From: Conoideocrella luteorostrata
Lineage: Eukaryota > Ascomycota > Sordariomycetes > Hypocreales > Clavicipitaceae
Reading direction: 5' to 3'
Assembly: GCA_032433595.1 (NCBI GenBank)
Contig: JASWJB010000514.1
Span: 1-20,439 of the forward strand
Length of the DNA: 20,439 bases
The notes under the pieces were generated by a model that ran no database searches, was not told where the DNA came from, and saw nothing but the letters and a program-made list of their open reading frames with translations. The position numbers and the translations under genes are program-made. Shown here piece by piece: positions 9,778 to 19,840 of this stretch (positions are counted from its first letter, which is position 1; the number at the start of each line of letters is the position of its first letter).

Positions 9778-9999
9778 TCATTGTTTTACCTTAAAAGGTC
9801 CTAATTTTTTATGATTTAATTTATTGCTTAGATACATTGTCTTAATGTTTTGTTGGAGTAGGTAGACTATATCCCCTCTTAAGAAGATTAGTCCCTTTAA
9901 TCTTTTTTGATTATGGTACTTTTGTATTTTAGTGTAGATAAACTTAAGTTCTTTTTTTATTTCCTTGTGAAGTTTCTGTATATTTTCTGCGTTAAGCAT
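9778..9999 (-). other. E2 integrase C-terminal GPY/F module
   Basis: This 73-codon stretch without stops belongs to the pol frame. It reads YHNQKRLKGLIFLRGDIVYL, then LQQNIKT, then LSNKLNHKKLGPFKVKQ. The GD-V-YL strand and the KLGPF ending are the hallmarks of the chromoviral integrase C-terminal module just before the chromodomain. It is one of the least damaged coding pieces in the window. It is a pol fragment, not an independent gene. Confidence 0.9.
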
Positions 10000-12900
10000 A
10001 GCTTTTTTAGTGTCTAGTCCTTGTATAGGCGTTCTAAAGACTTCTGGATTGTATCCATAGTTTGCGTATGCTAGTGATGTTTTTGTAGATTCTGTAACTA
10101 CACTATTGTAAGCTAGTTAGGCCATTAGTAATTTCTTTACCTAATTATTTTAATTATAGTTAATGTAATATTAGAGGTACTATTCTAACGTTTAGTTTAA
10201 TCTCTTTATTTGTCTATTAGTCTATGGATAATATGCTATACTAAGTTTGTGTTTTGTTCTTAGTTACGCCATTAAGGCCTGCTAAAAGTTAGAGGTAAAC
10301 GTAGTTCCTTTATCTAAAATAATTTCTTTTGGTAGTCTATGGTTACTTATAATTATTTATAGGAACATATAAGCTAGTTCCTTTGCGTTGCTTGCTTCTC
10401 TAAACAGTAAGAAGTAGCTATATTTTATAAGTCTATCTGTGACTATGAATATGCTATTGTATTTAATGTTTGTTAAGGGTTCTTTGGATAATGGTAACTT
10501 AGTGATGTGGTTAAATGCAATAGATTCCTAAGGCTTTTGCGGCACCTAAAGTGGTTATAGGTGTCCATAAGGTTTATGCCTAGAAGCTTTGCTTTATGCG
10601 TATTCTATATATTCTTTAATTACCTCTTATATAACTTTCTTAAGTCTAGGGAAGTTATAGTTTTGTTATATTTTGTTTATTGTTTTTTATATCCCTTGGT
10701 GTCCTAAGACAAGATATATATATAAGATTTCCATGTATTCCTTTTGTAGTTCTAGTGGTATCTAGATTTTTCCTCTATATTATGGTACATTTGACCACTC
10801 TATGTCGTATTTAATAGGTACTTCCTGAATATGTTTAATATATTCTTTTGTCCACTATAGTACTTAATAATATACTGGATTATTTGATACTACCTTAAAG
10901 ATTATATTTAACTGTTATTATTGTAAGTTTCCTTGCGTGTTGAACTTAAGTAACTGTCCTTTGACAACAGGCGTTCCTGTGTTATAGTTACTTTGTTAGC
11001 TAAGAGCGTTTGCTCTGCCGTTTTCTGATCCTTTTTGATAGGTAATCTTGTAATTAAATTCTAAGAGGTATTCCGCCTATTAAATTTGTTATCTATTTAA
11101 TTATTATGTGGTAGAGAAGTATGCAATGTTCTTATAGTTAGTGTAGACCTTAGTGCAGTGTTTTAATCCCAATAAGTAGTGTTGGAATTCCTTAAATAAA
11201 TTAATAATAGCGAGGAATTCTTTATTATAGATAGGGTAATTAAGTTCTGCTTTATGTAGCTTTTTTAAATAGAAAGCTATTAAATATATCTTTCCTTTAT
11301 TGTCTTTTTGTTTAATTTATACACCTAGCGCAAAGTTAAATACATTGGTTTCTAGTTCTACTGGTTTTTCTGGATTAAATGTGATTAAAACTGGTTCTAA
11401 GAGTATTAGTTTCTTAATGCTATTGAAAGCTTCTTATGCTAGATTACTTTATTCCTATGTTCTTTCTTTCTTCGTGAGTTTATATAATAGTGTTGCGATT
11501 TTTCCGAAATTCCTTATAAATTATTAGTAATAGTTTGCGAATCCTAGGAAACTTTAAACCTCTGTGACGTTCCCTGGTATTAGCTATTCTTTTATGGCTT
11601 TAACTTTTGTTTTTTCTATTTATATTTTGTTAGGTTAAATAGTGTGTCTAAGGAAGTCCACTTTTTGTGTGTAGAACTTGCTTTTTTCTGGTTTTATTAA
11701 TAACTTTGTATTCTAGAGTGCTGCTAAAACCTTGTGTATATGTTCCTTATGTTCTTTAAGATTCCTTAAGAAGATTAGGATATTATTAAGATATATAACC
11801 ATAAAAATATTAAGATATTCTTATAGTACGTTATTAATTATTCTTTGGAATATTATAGGTATATTTGTAAGTCTAAATAGCATAACTAAGTATTTAAATA
11901 GTCTAAACTTTGTTCTAAAAGCTGTTTTCTATTTATTGCCTTTCTTGATTTAAATTAGGTTATAGGCTCCCTTTAGATCCAGAGCTGTAAACCAATTTAT
12001 TCTGTGTAATTAATCTTGTAATTTAGCGATGAGTAGTAAGGGTGTTTAATCCTTAATGGTAATGTCATTAAGTCGTTGGTAGTCTATAATAAGGCGTAAC
12101 TTCTTATTTTTCTTTGGTATAAATATAATAGGATACCCTGCTTCTAAAGTTAATATTTATATATAGCCCTTGGCTAATATTTCATTAATGTATTCCCGTA
12201 GTGTCTTTAGTTACTTTCTGTTAAGACTATAGATTTTATTAAATATTATTAATGTTCCTTCTTTTAGAATAATCTTGTGATCCTATTTGCTATGTTCTGG
12301 TACTCTAGTATTAAGTTCTTCTTGAAATAGTTTAGTATACTTTTAGTATTCCTTTGGGATATTTTTTAGTTATTCTTCCTTTGATTTAAGACTTTCTTCT
12401 GTCTTTATAGGCTTTTCTATTGTGTTATTAATATATGTAAGGTCCTTCCTTAGAGTAGCAATAACTCTTTGGATCTTATGATTCTTTGATTTTGTTTGTT
12501 TATAATGTATTCCAGGTTATAATATAGTCTCTGTTATTATAGGTTTGGCTTCTGCCTTATATGTTTTGCTTACTTCTGTGGTAGCTAAGTTATAGCGAAA
12601 TTTCGCTTCTTCTGAATTATTTTAATGCTATTGGTTTACGCTATTGTCCTAACGCAAATAGCTAGTCCTCTAGTTAATTAGTGGGTTACTTTCCCTTAGC
12701 CATAGGTGTCCTAGGACTATATTATGCTTTAATATATCTATAATGTTATAGGTAATAGTTTTAAAATATCCTTAAATAACAAACAGTAGGTAAGGAGTCT
12801 CTATGTTAATTGTCCTATTATTGTAAGAAAATGTTTCTCCTTTAATATTGTGAAGTCAATAAGGTTCCTTTTTTGTGTTCTAGGGTAGTTAGTAACGATT

Positions 12901-13067
12901 AACGACTCTGGGTGAGATATAGTTACCTATCGCGCCACTATCCATAAGTGCTTTTACGCGATGTCCTAAGATTTTGGCTTCTAATACTAGTTTATGTTGT
13001 GTTCCACTGTTGTTGGTTTTGCATAGGGTTATTGGTTTCTTTTCTGTTAAGCTAGTCTATAGCCCTT

Positions 13068-15626
13068 TTATAGATAGTATACCTTGTTTTTTGAATCTAG
13101 AATAGTTTCTTTATTAATTTATCTTCTGATTTCCTTATGCTATTCTGTGGCATTGCTATTTTTAATAGCCTATTTGAAACCTATTTTTTGTTTACATAAA
13201 TGCGTAAGTTATGTATATATTTAACGTTTTATTTCTATGTGCTGATCGTAATAATGGTTTTTATAATTTACTGCGTATTTCCACTGGTAGTTTTGTATGT
13301 TATATTGGCACTATTTATTGTAGCGATCCTTGTTTTATTGTTATGATTTCTTGGCTTCCGCAGGGTTTTTATGTTTATATAGCTTAAAAGATTGTCTTAT
13401 ATCTTGGTATACCTTAGGTGTGCTGAATTACTATTTGTGCTATTCCCTTGCCTTGTCCACTAGATATTCTGGACATTGTGGCAGGTTGCATGTATTATGG
13501 TTAGTTGTCTTATAGGCTTTTGTTCCTGGTAACTATCTATATCGTTGAGGGTTAATGTACTTTTCCCCTTGATGCTATTTGATTGCTTTTCCTAGTATAT
13601 ATATTTAGCATGTGTTTGTTTTACATAGCGGTACTAGTGCTCCTGTATTTCGGCACTATAGTGGTGTACTTACGTTGGGTTTAAGGATAGTGATGTGTTT
13701 ATTATTTCTAAGTGTTATCCTTTATTGTTGAAGTTTATTGGCTAGGTATAGTCGTGTAATGATATATCCTGCTATGCGTTTTAGGAAGATATCTAGTCTT
13801 GCCTTGGTATAAAAATGTTTTTTGCATTGGAAGTGTGCATATAACGCCCATGAGATATGATGATGTTTATTATGGTTTGGATGCATTTATGGGTTATCTC
13901 TAAATTCTCTTAATGGTTCCTATACTCCTATAGCTGCTGCTGTAAAGTTGTCGCTTAGGATTAAGATTACTGTATTTTTTCCTTGTGGTGTAGGTTAATA
14001 TTAAATGAATGTCTGTTTTTAATTGAACGTGAGAGGTTTAGGTTTAATCTACGTGAGAATGTTTTGGTATTATGTATTATAGTATTCCTTGTTGTGTTGT
14101 GAGGTAGTTTATTTATCCTTATGGCTTCCTTTATATAACGATGTTTCGTAGTCCTGGTTAGATTTATCGTCACTGCTGCTGCTTTTGGGTGTATCTTGAT
14201 CCTGATCTATAGTATTAGATAAGCTAGTGTCATTGATACTTAGTGCCTTTTCTCCTTGTAGTTATGTGAGAAGTTATGCGGCTTCTTCTTCTTATTATTA
14301 AAGGTTTTCTTCTACTGCTTATTATGCCCTATTTATTCTTGCTTAGATTTCTTGGTAGGTTTGTCGTTTAATTTATTGTGGTCTGGTTCCTTGTTCCCTT
14401 TTTGGTAAAGGAATCCTGCTAGTTATAGCTAAGGTTTTCTTAGGCTATTTTGGAAACCATCCGCTACCTTGTTTATTGCTAAGGTGCGTGATGTAGTTGT
14501 TATTATAATATCCGGTCTAGTTAAGGTTTCAATGTTTAATATTTGTGTTAGTATTATTGAGTTGTTTCTTACTGTTTAGAGCTAGTTTCTATTCCTTTCT
14601 GGGTTATTTATATTCCCTAAAGAAATATCCTTTTTTCCTATAATTATAGCACTTTACCTTTTCTTTGTTAAACTTCTTTATAGCGTCTAGGTCTATTTGT
14701 CCTGGGTTAGTGGTGTGTGTGTATACAATAGGCTTTTGTTGTTATTTGCCTTAATTGCTAAGGTTTCTTTGCATATTATTATGCTAATTCTTATTACCTT
14801 AATTCTTTTCTTGGCGTTGCTTATACTATCTGTTATTAATGCGTACTATAATGCCTATGTAGTTAGCAAGGGTATTTAGTTAGTTTAATTTATAGAGTTT
14901 ATCCTTAACTTCTTCTTTAAGTCCTTTATAGTATATAGACATAAGGTAGGCTTATTCCTATAGAAGTTTAGATATAATCTGTAAGAACGTTGCAGAGTAT
15001 TTAGATGCTGATCCCTTTTAACGTAGGTTTTGTAATTTGCTTTCTGCCTCTTGTTCTTTATTTATAGTTCTAAATGTCTAATAGATAGAGTTCTTAAATT
15101 CCTAATAAGACAAGAAGATATAAACTGTGTCTAGTTTATAGGTTCCTAAAAAAGAGTTTTCCACGTAATCGCGTAATATAGGTTTAAACCAAGAGAGTGC
15201 TAGTCTAGTGAGTTTGCCTATAGTATACTATACCCTAGATGCCTTATTCTTGAATTATACCAGGAAATACATAAAGTAAGCCTAAAGCTAGGTAAGGAAT
15301 AATTATAAGGTACCTGTAGTACTATTGAATAATCCTAGTGGTGTAGGCTTTAGTACTTCTCCTAGGTCCTTGCCTTTTATAGCGGTGGTGGTAAGTCTGT
15401 TAAGTTTGTTGATCTGGCCTTGGTATATATTGGCTTATTCTTACATGCGCTAAGCCATTTTGCCTATGCGTTATTCTGCTTGTTTAATCTAACTTTAAAG
15501 GAGTTAAATTGTATTGTTGCGTTTATTGTTAGAGTTAATATCTATGGTATCTTGGGGATCCTTCTCCTTTCCTTTGGAGCTTAATCTATGCTTAGAGTTA
15601 GGAGCTATATTAATAGTATAAGATAT
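13068..15626 (-). pseudogene. E2 gag remnant with zinc knuckle and extended C-terminus
   Basis: A minus-strand frame of about 853 codons between the 5' LTR and the frameshift site. No ATG is left; ATA at 15624-15626 or 15606-15608 is the likely mutated start. N-terminal part: KGKEKDPQDTIDIN and a Gln/Glu-rich helix. Capsid-like part: PTPLGLFNSTTGTL, FLT-stop-L-stop-AYFMYF, and LALSWFKPILRDYVE at about 15200-15150, matching the Ty3 gag family. Zinc knuckle at 14610-14651: CYNYRKKGYFFREY, that is CCHC with the second Cys, His and last Cys changed to Tyr. After it comes a long extension with two C/Y-x2-H-x3-K-x4-(W/I)-F motifs and an acidic Gln/Glu-rich stretch. TAA at 13068-13070, just past the slippery heptamer, may be the true gag stop. 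Part of the extension (13967-14173) is also open in another frame, which I take as a shadow. Confidence 0.75.
13086..13092 (-). promoter_or_regulatory. Candidate -1 ribosomal frameshift heptamer A AAA AAC
   Basis: On the coding strand the gag frame reads TCA AAA AAC AAG, which contains A AAA AAC in the X XXY YYZ phase. Slipping back one base gives CAA GGT ATA CTA, the start of the frame that holds protease, RT and integrase. The heptamer sits where coding evidence changes frame, 18 bases before a gag-frame TAA. Some A residues may be RIP products. Confidence 0.55.
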
Positions 15627-15659
15627 TGCTTAGAGTGACGCGGTGTAAGTCTAAATAAG

Positions 15660-15668
15660 AGTCTTTAA
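15660..15668 (-). promoter_or_regulatory. E2 primer-binding site, self-priming type (candidate)
   Basis: Two bases after the 5' LTR the coding strand reads TTAAAGACT. The plus strand of the LTR holds TTGAAGACT at 15830-15838 (left LTR 8380-8388), so the transcript could pair with this site over nine bases apart from one G-to-A difference typical of decay here. Same geometry as E1. It would place the transcript start near 15838. The match is short. Confidence 0.4.
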
Positions 15669-15670
15669 TG

Positions 15671-16125
15671 TGTGATAGCTATGGTTAGTTCCTAAGGGAT
15701 AAACCTAAGTTATGGTTTATGTTGGCAGAGGTTATAGGGCATTGTATGTTCTGAGCAAGGAGATGTCACGTTGTAATGGTTTAGGTGATCGGTAGATGCA
15801 GATAAACAATTGTAATGATTAAATGACTGTTGAAGACTGACTATCTAAGATATCTAAAGAGTGTAATTTAGTGGTGTTTATATAGTAGGTGGTTCACTGG
15901 TAGCCTGGGTGAACCTTTATAGTGTCGTCGAGTGGTTTACCGTTGGTTCACAGTGAACCTATAGTGACCCTTTGTATGGTTCACTGATGGTTCACGGTGA
16001 ACCAAAGTGAACCACACCTCTTAGCACAGAACATTCCTAGTTCCGTCCCGGTAGTCACGTGGAGTGGTGGGGTTTTGACGTCCCGTGGCCGGCCTTTTTG
16101 CAGCCCGCTAGCCAGGGTCGTAACA
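15671..16125 (-). repeat. E2 right LTR (5' LTR), 455 bp
   Basis: Mutations relative to the left LTR lie almost only in the inner part (15671 to about 15920; 13 transitions, balanced between C to T and G to A). The outer ~205 bp are almost clean and G+C-rich, ending GTAACA. U3 in coding orientation holds the GGTTCAC cluster. The only good-looking frame here (15997-16194, plus strand) is by-product of low mutation, not a gene. Confidence 0.95.
15891..16013. promoter_or_regulatory. Cluster of GGTTCAC/GTGAACC heptamers in E2 U3
   Basis: Nine heptamers in both orientations: GGTTCAC at 15891, 15945, 15978 and 15989, plus a mutated copy (GGTTTAC) at 15934; GTGAACC at 15909, 15953, 15997 and 16007. 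Several form palindromic pairs, such as GGTTCACAGTGAACC at 15945-15959. In coding orientation the cluster lies upstream of the proposed transcript start, so a repeated transcription-factor site is the natural reading. The factor is unknown. Confidence 0.65.
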
Positions 16126-16130
16126 GGATG
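16126..16130. repeat. E2 target site duplication, right copy (GGATG)
   Basis: It is identical to 8216-8220 and lies directly after the E2 end, before the resumed E1 LTR (TCCCTCGCGC). Confidence 0.93.
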
Positions 16131-16178
16131 TCCCTCGCGCACCTCCATGACCCGAGCTTCCAGCTCGAGTCCATCACA
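16131..16178 (-). repeat. E1 right LTR (5' LTR), right fragment
   Basis: The last 48 bp of the E1 LTR, ending ATCACA. It matches 1857-1904 of the left LTR, with all differences being transitions in the left copy. It is nearly unmutated and keeps CpG sites (TCGCGC, CTCGAG), in sharp contrast with the flank that starts five bases later. It includes a small palindrome CGAGCT-TCC-AGCTCG. Confidence 0.93.
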
Positions 16179-16183
16179 ACTTA
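16179..16183. repeat. E1 target site duplication, right copy (ACTTA)
   Basis: It follows the terminal CA of E1 and equals 1663-1667, closing the outer element. Confidence 0.9.
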
Positions 16184-19100
16184 TTTATTACTAAAAAAGT
16201 AAAATACTTAGGGTTTATTATATATATAAAAAAAAAACTTTATTTAAACCTAAAAAAAATAAAAGTAATTTAAAAATAAAAAGCTTTTATAAAAATATAA
16301 AAAATATATAATTTTATTAAGTTTATAAATTTTTATTAGGAATTTATATTAAATTTCTTTAAGATTATAAGCTTATTTATAAACCTTATAAAAAAAAAGC
16401 CTTTTTTTAGTAAATAAATTAATATTAATAAGCTTTTTTAAGCTTAAAAAAAGCTTTTATTATATACTTAGTTTTAGCTTAATAAAACCTTAACTTTTTA
16501 ATAATTATAAAGATAAATTACTTAGGTTTAGCTTTAAGGGGTTATTTATCTTAAATAAAATTAAATAAAATATTATAATTAATAATATATTACTTAATAT
16601 ACTTATTACTAATAAAGTAAAATTATATAATATATAATAAGAAGCTATTAGCTATAATATTATATTTTAAAGCATAATTAATTAAACTTTATAGTATAAT
16701 TAAATTATTTATAATCTTAATAAATTATAAGAATCTTAAGTACTTTTTTTTATTATAAAAGGTTTTAAAATAATAAATTAAATAAGTAAAGTTACTTTTA
16801 TTTTTTAACTTTTACCTTAGGTATAAGCTTAGTTTATAAGCTTAATACTTAAATACTCTTTTATATAAAAACTAAAATTAAAATATATTATTTAAATAAT
16901 TAAGGAAAATAATATAATTAATATTAATTATAACCTTATTTTAAGAAAAAAATTCCTTAAATTAAGATAAAGAAACTTATTTCCTTTTAAAAAAAAGCTA
17001 ATTATTTATTAGTTTTTATTTATAAAAACTTTAGAACTAAGTAATAATTAAAAATAAAATATATTAATATTAGCTTATAATTATATAAAATAAAAGCTAA
17101 AAGTTTTTTCTTAAAGCTAAGACTTATAAATAAGTAGTAAATTATACCCTAAATACTTAATAAGTATTATTATTCTAGGGCTACCTTTAGATACTATTAT
17201 AGGAACTATTTACTATAATACTAATTTAGTAAACCTATAATTTACTTATATTAAGATATCTTAGTAAAAATATTACCTTTTACTTATTATAAAAAGAGTA
17301 TTATTAATATAAAATATCTTAGAATATAGCTTAATTTATCTAGAATTATTATTATAAGGGTAGCTATAAAAGTAAGTAATAATAATAAAAATTACTAAAA
17401 CCCTTACTAATTCTAAATTATTATTAAATATAAATATTAATAAATTTTATAATAAAGCTATTAATATAAAGTAACTAAAACTTATATTACTTAATAATTA
17501 TAATAAATTACTTATTAAAATATATTTAGCTAAAGGTAATAATATTTATAATAATAAAAGCCTATATAAATTACTTTAAATAATATTAATAAAGATTTTA
17601 TAAGTTTCTTTTATAAATTATTATAAACTAAGAATTAAATTAATTAAGTAAATTTTAAACTTTATTATATAAAAAAGTAAGAATAAATTAGCTTTTTTTA
17701 ATTACTTATTACTTATAAATTAATAATAAAATAAAATAAATAAACTAAAAAGTTTAAGCTATACTTTATTTATTTATATTATTTACTTAATTTAATTAGC
17801 TATAATATTTATTAATATACTAAATATCCCTTAATAACTAAGACTTTAGTATTATAAGTCTTAGCTTAAATAAAGTATTTTATAGTTATAATATATTAAT
17901 AATAAAGAGAGTTTATTAAAAAGAGATTAATATTAAGTTCTTAAAAGAAAAGGTAATAATATTCTTAAATTATATTATAAAAAGTATAAATTTAACTTAA
18001 GTAATTATAGCTTTTATTTAATAATAATAATAAAAAATAATTAATTTTACTTAATATTTAATAAAAAAATTCTAAACTAAGAATTATATATAGCTTAGCC
18101 TAAGGAATATTAAAATAAATTACTTTTTATAAAAATTAAACTAAGTTATAGCTAAATATAAAGTAATTTTAGTATTAATATTATTAACTATAGAACTTAA
18201 TATTTCTAGGGAATTATACTTTATTTTTTATATTAACTTACTAAAATAAATAACTATTAACTTACTTTTATTTTAGTAATTTATTAATATATAACTAAAC
18301 CCTTAAGTAATATTTATTAATAAAAAAAAGCTTTAAAAAAAATATAAAATAAAAAAAATCTTAACTATAAAAAATACCTTAAGGTATAATAAATAATAAA
18401 ATATATTAATTAAATAAAAAGGTTATATTTAACTTACTTAAGAATTACTAAAGAACTTATAATATATAAAAGTATTAAATTATTATAAAAAAATATAAAA
18501 AAATATAAAAACTTATAATAACTTTTAGTAAAAGTAAAGTATAAAATTTAATTAATTATTTTAATATAAGCTTAGCTTTTTTTATATAAAGAGTATTTTA
18601 AAAAACTTTTATAAAAAAATAAAATAAAAAAATAAAATTAAATTAAAGAAAAATAAAAATTTAATAAAATTAACTTAAAAATAAAAATATTATAATAATA
18701 TAATAAAAACCTTATAATTTATATTAATTTAAGATAACTTAATATTTATTTAAATTATAAATAAGTTATATAAAAAAAAGTAATAAATTATAATAATATA
18801 ATAAAAAAAACCCTAAAAAGCTTATAATACTTAAGTAAATTATTATTATTATATTATAACTTTTTATAGCTAAGAAAAAAATTAATATTAATAAAAGTAA
18901 AATTAATATACCTTAAGAGTAAAAAGTAATAAAAAATAAAGAAATAATAAAGCTAAAAGCTAAAGAAAAAAGTAAGGTTAATAATAATAATAAAAGTAAA
19001 GTTATTACCTATAGAATCTTTAAAATATAAAGAATATTCTTAATACTTATAAGTATCTTAAGAGTTATTACTAAAATAACCTTATTAAGTATTATTATAA

Positions 19101-19461
19101 AAAGGAATTAACTTATTATTAAGCTTAAGAGGCTATTAAAGTTTATAAAATATACTTAAAGTAATACTAAATAATAAAGGAAAAAAAAAAGTAATAAAGT
19201 ACTTAAGAGAGTAAAAAGTAAGTAAGTAAAAAATATTTATATTATAAATAAGCTTAGCTAAGTCTTATAATAATAAAAAAAAAAGAAATAAAGTAATTAA
19301 TTAATTTATATATTTATAATACTTAAGCTTAATAATAAGTATAGTAATATTATTAAAGGTAAGAAGTAAATTATAATAAAAATAAGGCTTAGCTTAGTAA
19401 TAAAAAGAATAAAACTATTTAAAAGTAAAAAAAAATATCTCTTTATATAAATTAAAAAATA

Positions 19462-19575
19462 AATAATAATAATAATAAAAGTAATAATTATAATAATAAT
19501 AATAAAGTAAACTAAAATAATTAATAATAAATATTATTACCTTAAAAATCTATTATTATTATTACTATTATTATA
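19462..19575. repeat. AAT microsatellite and its inverted counterpart
   Basis: Interrupted AAT runs (about 19462-19504) are followed by an ATT run (about 19551-19575), so the pair could form a hairpin. Such simple repeats are expected in DNA reduced to A and T, and no function is inferred. Confidence 0.6.
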
Positions 19576-19820
19576 TAATATATTAAGTAAAACCTTATAT
19601 AAATATATAGTTTTATTAAATTAAAAAATTAAGTATTACTTAATTAAAAAAATTAATAATACTTTATAAATAAAAGTTAAAAAAAAATATTAATACTTAA
19701 AACTTAAATATTAATATAATTAAAAAAAAAAATAATTATATTAAAAAAGTAATAAAATATTAATTAAGCTATAATATAAATTATAATAAGTTTACTTAAT
19801 TATATAAATAAGTATAAAGT

Positions 19821-19840
19821 AACTTTAAGTAACTTTAAGT
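19821..19840. repeat. 10-bp direct repeat
   Basis: AACTTTAAGT occurs twice in tandem. It is a minor slippage product in the decayed flank. Confidence 0.7.

Larger units (their letters stand above)
9442..13092 (-). pseudogene. E2 pol remnant (PR-RT-RH-IN-chromodomain)
   Basis: One minus-strand frame from the frameshift site to TAA at 9442-9444. Protease: ALMDSGAIGNYIS with DSGA intact at 12931-12942. RT: RLIIDYQRLND, then FTALDLKGAYNLI with Asp1 intact at 11977-11979, AFRTKFRLFKYLVM, FQRIINNVL and YLNN at 11782-11793 (from YLDD). RNase H: ELETNVFNFALGV, then LKKLHKAELNYPIYNKEFLA, then KGSENGRANALS at about 11400-11005. Integrase: a degenerate zinc region (SRHKPYGHL), Asp1 to Asn in FNHITKLPL (10510-10512), Asp2 intact in ILDKGTTF (10312-10314), Glu to Lys at 10204-10206. 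Then the GPF module and chromodomain. Lesions are mostly G to A on the coding strand. Length (about 1217 codons) is normal for a chromoviral pol. Confidence 0.9.
8221..16125 (-). mobile_element. Element 2 (E2): Ty3/Gypsy chromovirus nested in E1 LTR
   Basis: A 7905-bp element starting TGTGACGG and ending GTAACA, flanked by GGATG. LTRs are 455 bp. Coding strand is minus. Gag is in one frame (15626 to 13068); protease, RT, RNase H, integrase and chromodomain are in the -1 frame (about 13090 to 9442), joined at an A AAA AAC heptamer. Decay is lighter than in E1 and retains DSGA in the protease, RT Asp1 and integrase Asp2. RT YLDD is YLNN, integrase Asp1 is Asn and Glu is Lys, so it is inactive. 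A plus-strand two-exon gene remnant lies between the chromodomain and the 3' LTR. Confidence 0.95.
1668..16178 (-). mobile_element. Element 1 (E1): Ty3/Gypsy chromovirus, interrupted by E2
   Basis: E1 is bounded by TG...CA LTRs and the ACTTA duplication. Coding strand is minus: the 5' LTR is the right copy (8032-8220 plus 16131-16178) and the 3' LTR is the left copy (1668-1904). Without E2 and its extra target duplication it is about 6.6 kb. Domain order protease, RT, RNase H, integrase, chromodomain is that of Ty3/Gypsy chromoviruses. Protease (6755), RT (5642, 5837), integrase (4268) and chromodomain (3215) fall in one minus-strand frame. RIP-type changes are dense: D to N in protease, RT and integrase catalytic sites, and many TAG/TAA codons. 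It is not autonomous. E2 inserted in its right LTR in the same orientation. Confidence 0.93.

Noticed and set aside
11300..11953. Plus-strand open frames at 11300-11527 and 11732-11953
   Set aside because: They lie opposite the well-recognised RNase H and RT of E2 on the minus strand; the plus-strand proteins are low-complexity shadows.
13330..14879. Plus-strand frames at 13330-13515 and 14697-14879
   Set aside because: They overlap the E2 gag frame on the minus strand, have no recognisable motif, and arise because T-rich antisense DNA lacks stops.
15891..16013. GGTTCAC resembling a tRNA B box
   Set aside because: No matching A box, no cloverleaf and no 3' acceptor; the many inverted copies fit a binding-site array better.
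15997..16194. Plus-strand 65-codon frame running out of the E2 LTR
   Set aside because: It spans the E2 LTR end, the target duplication, the E1 LTR fragment and the flank, so it cannot be a conserved gene.
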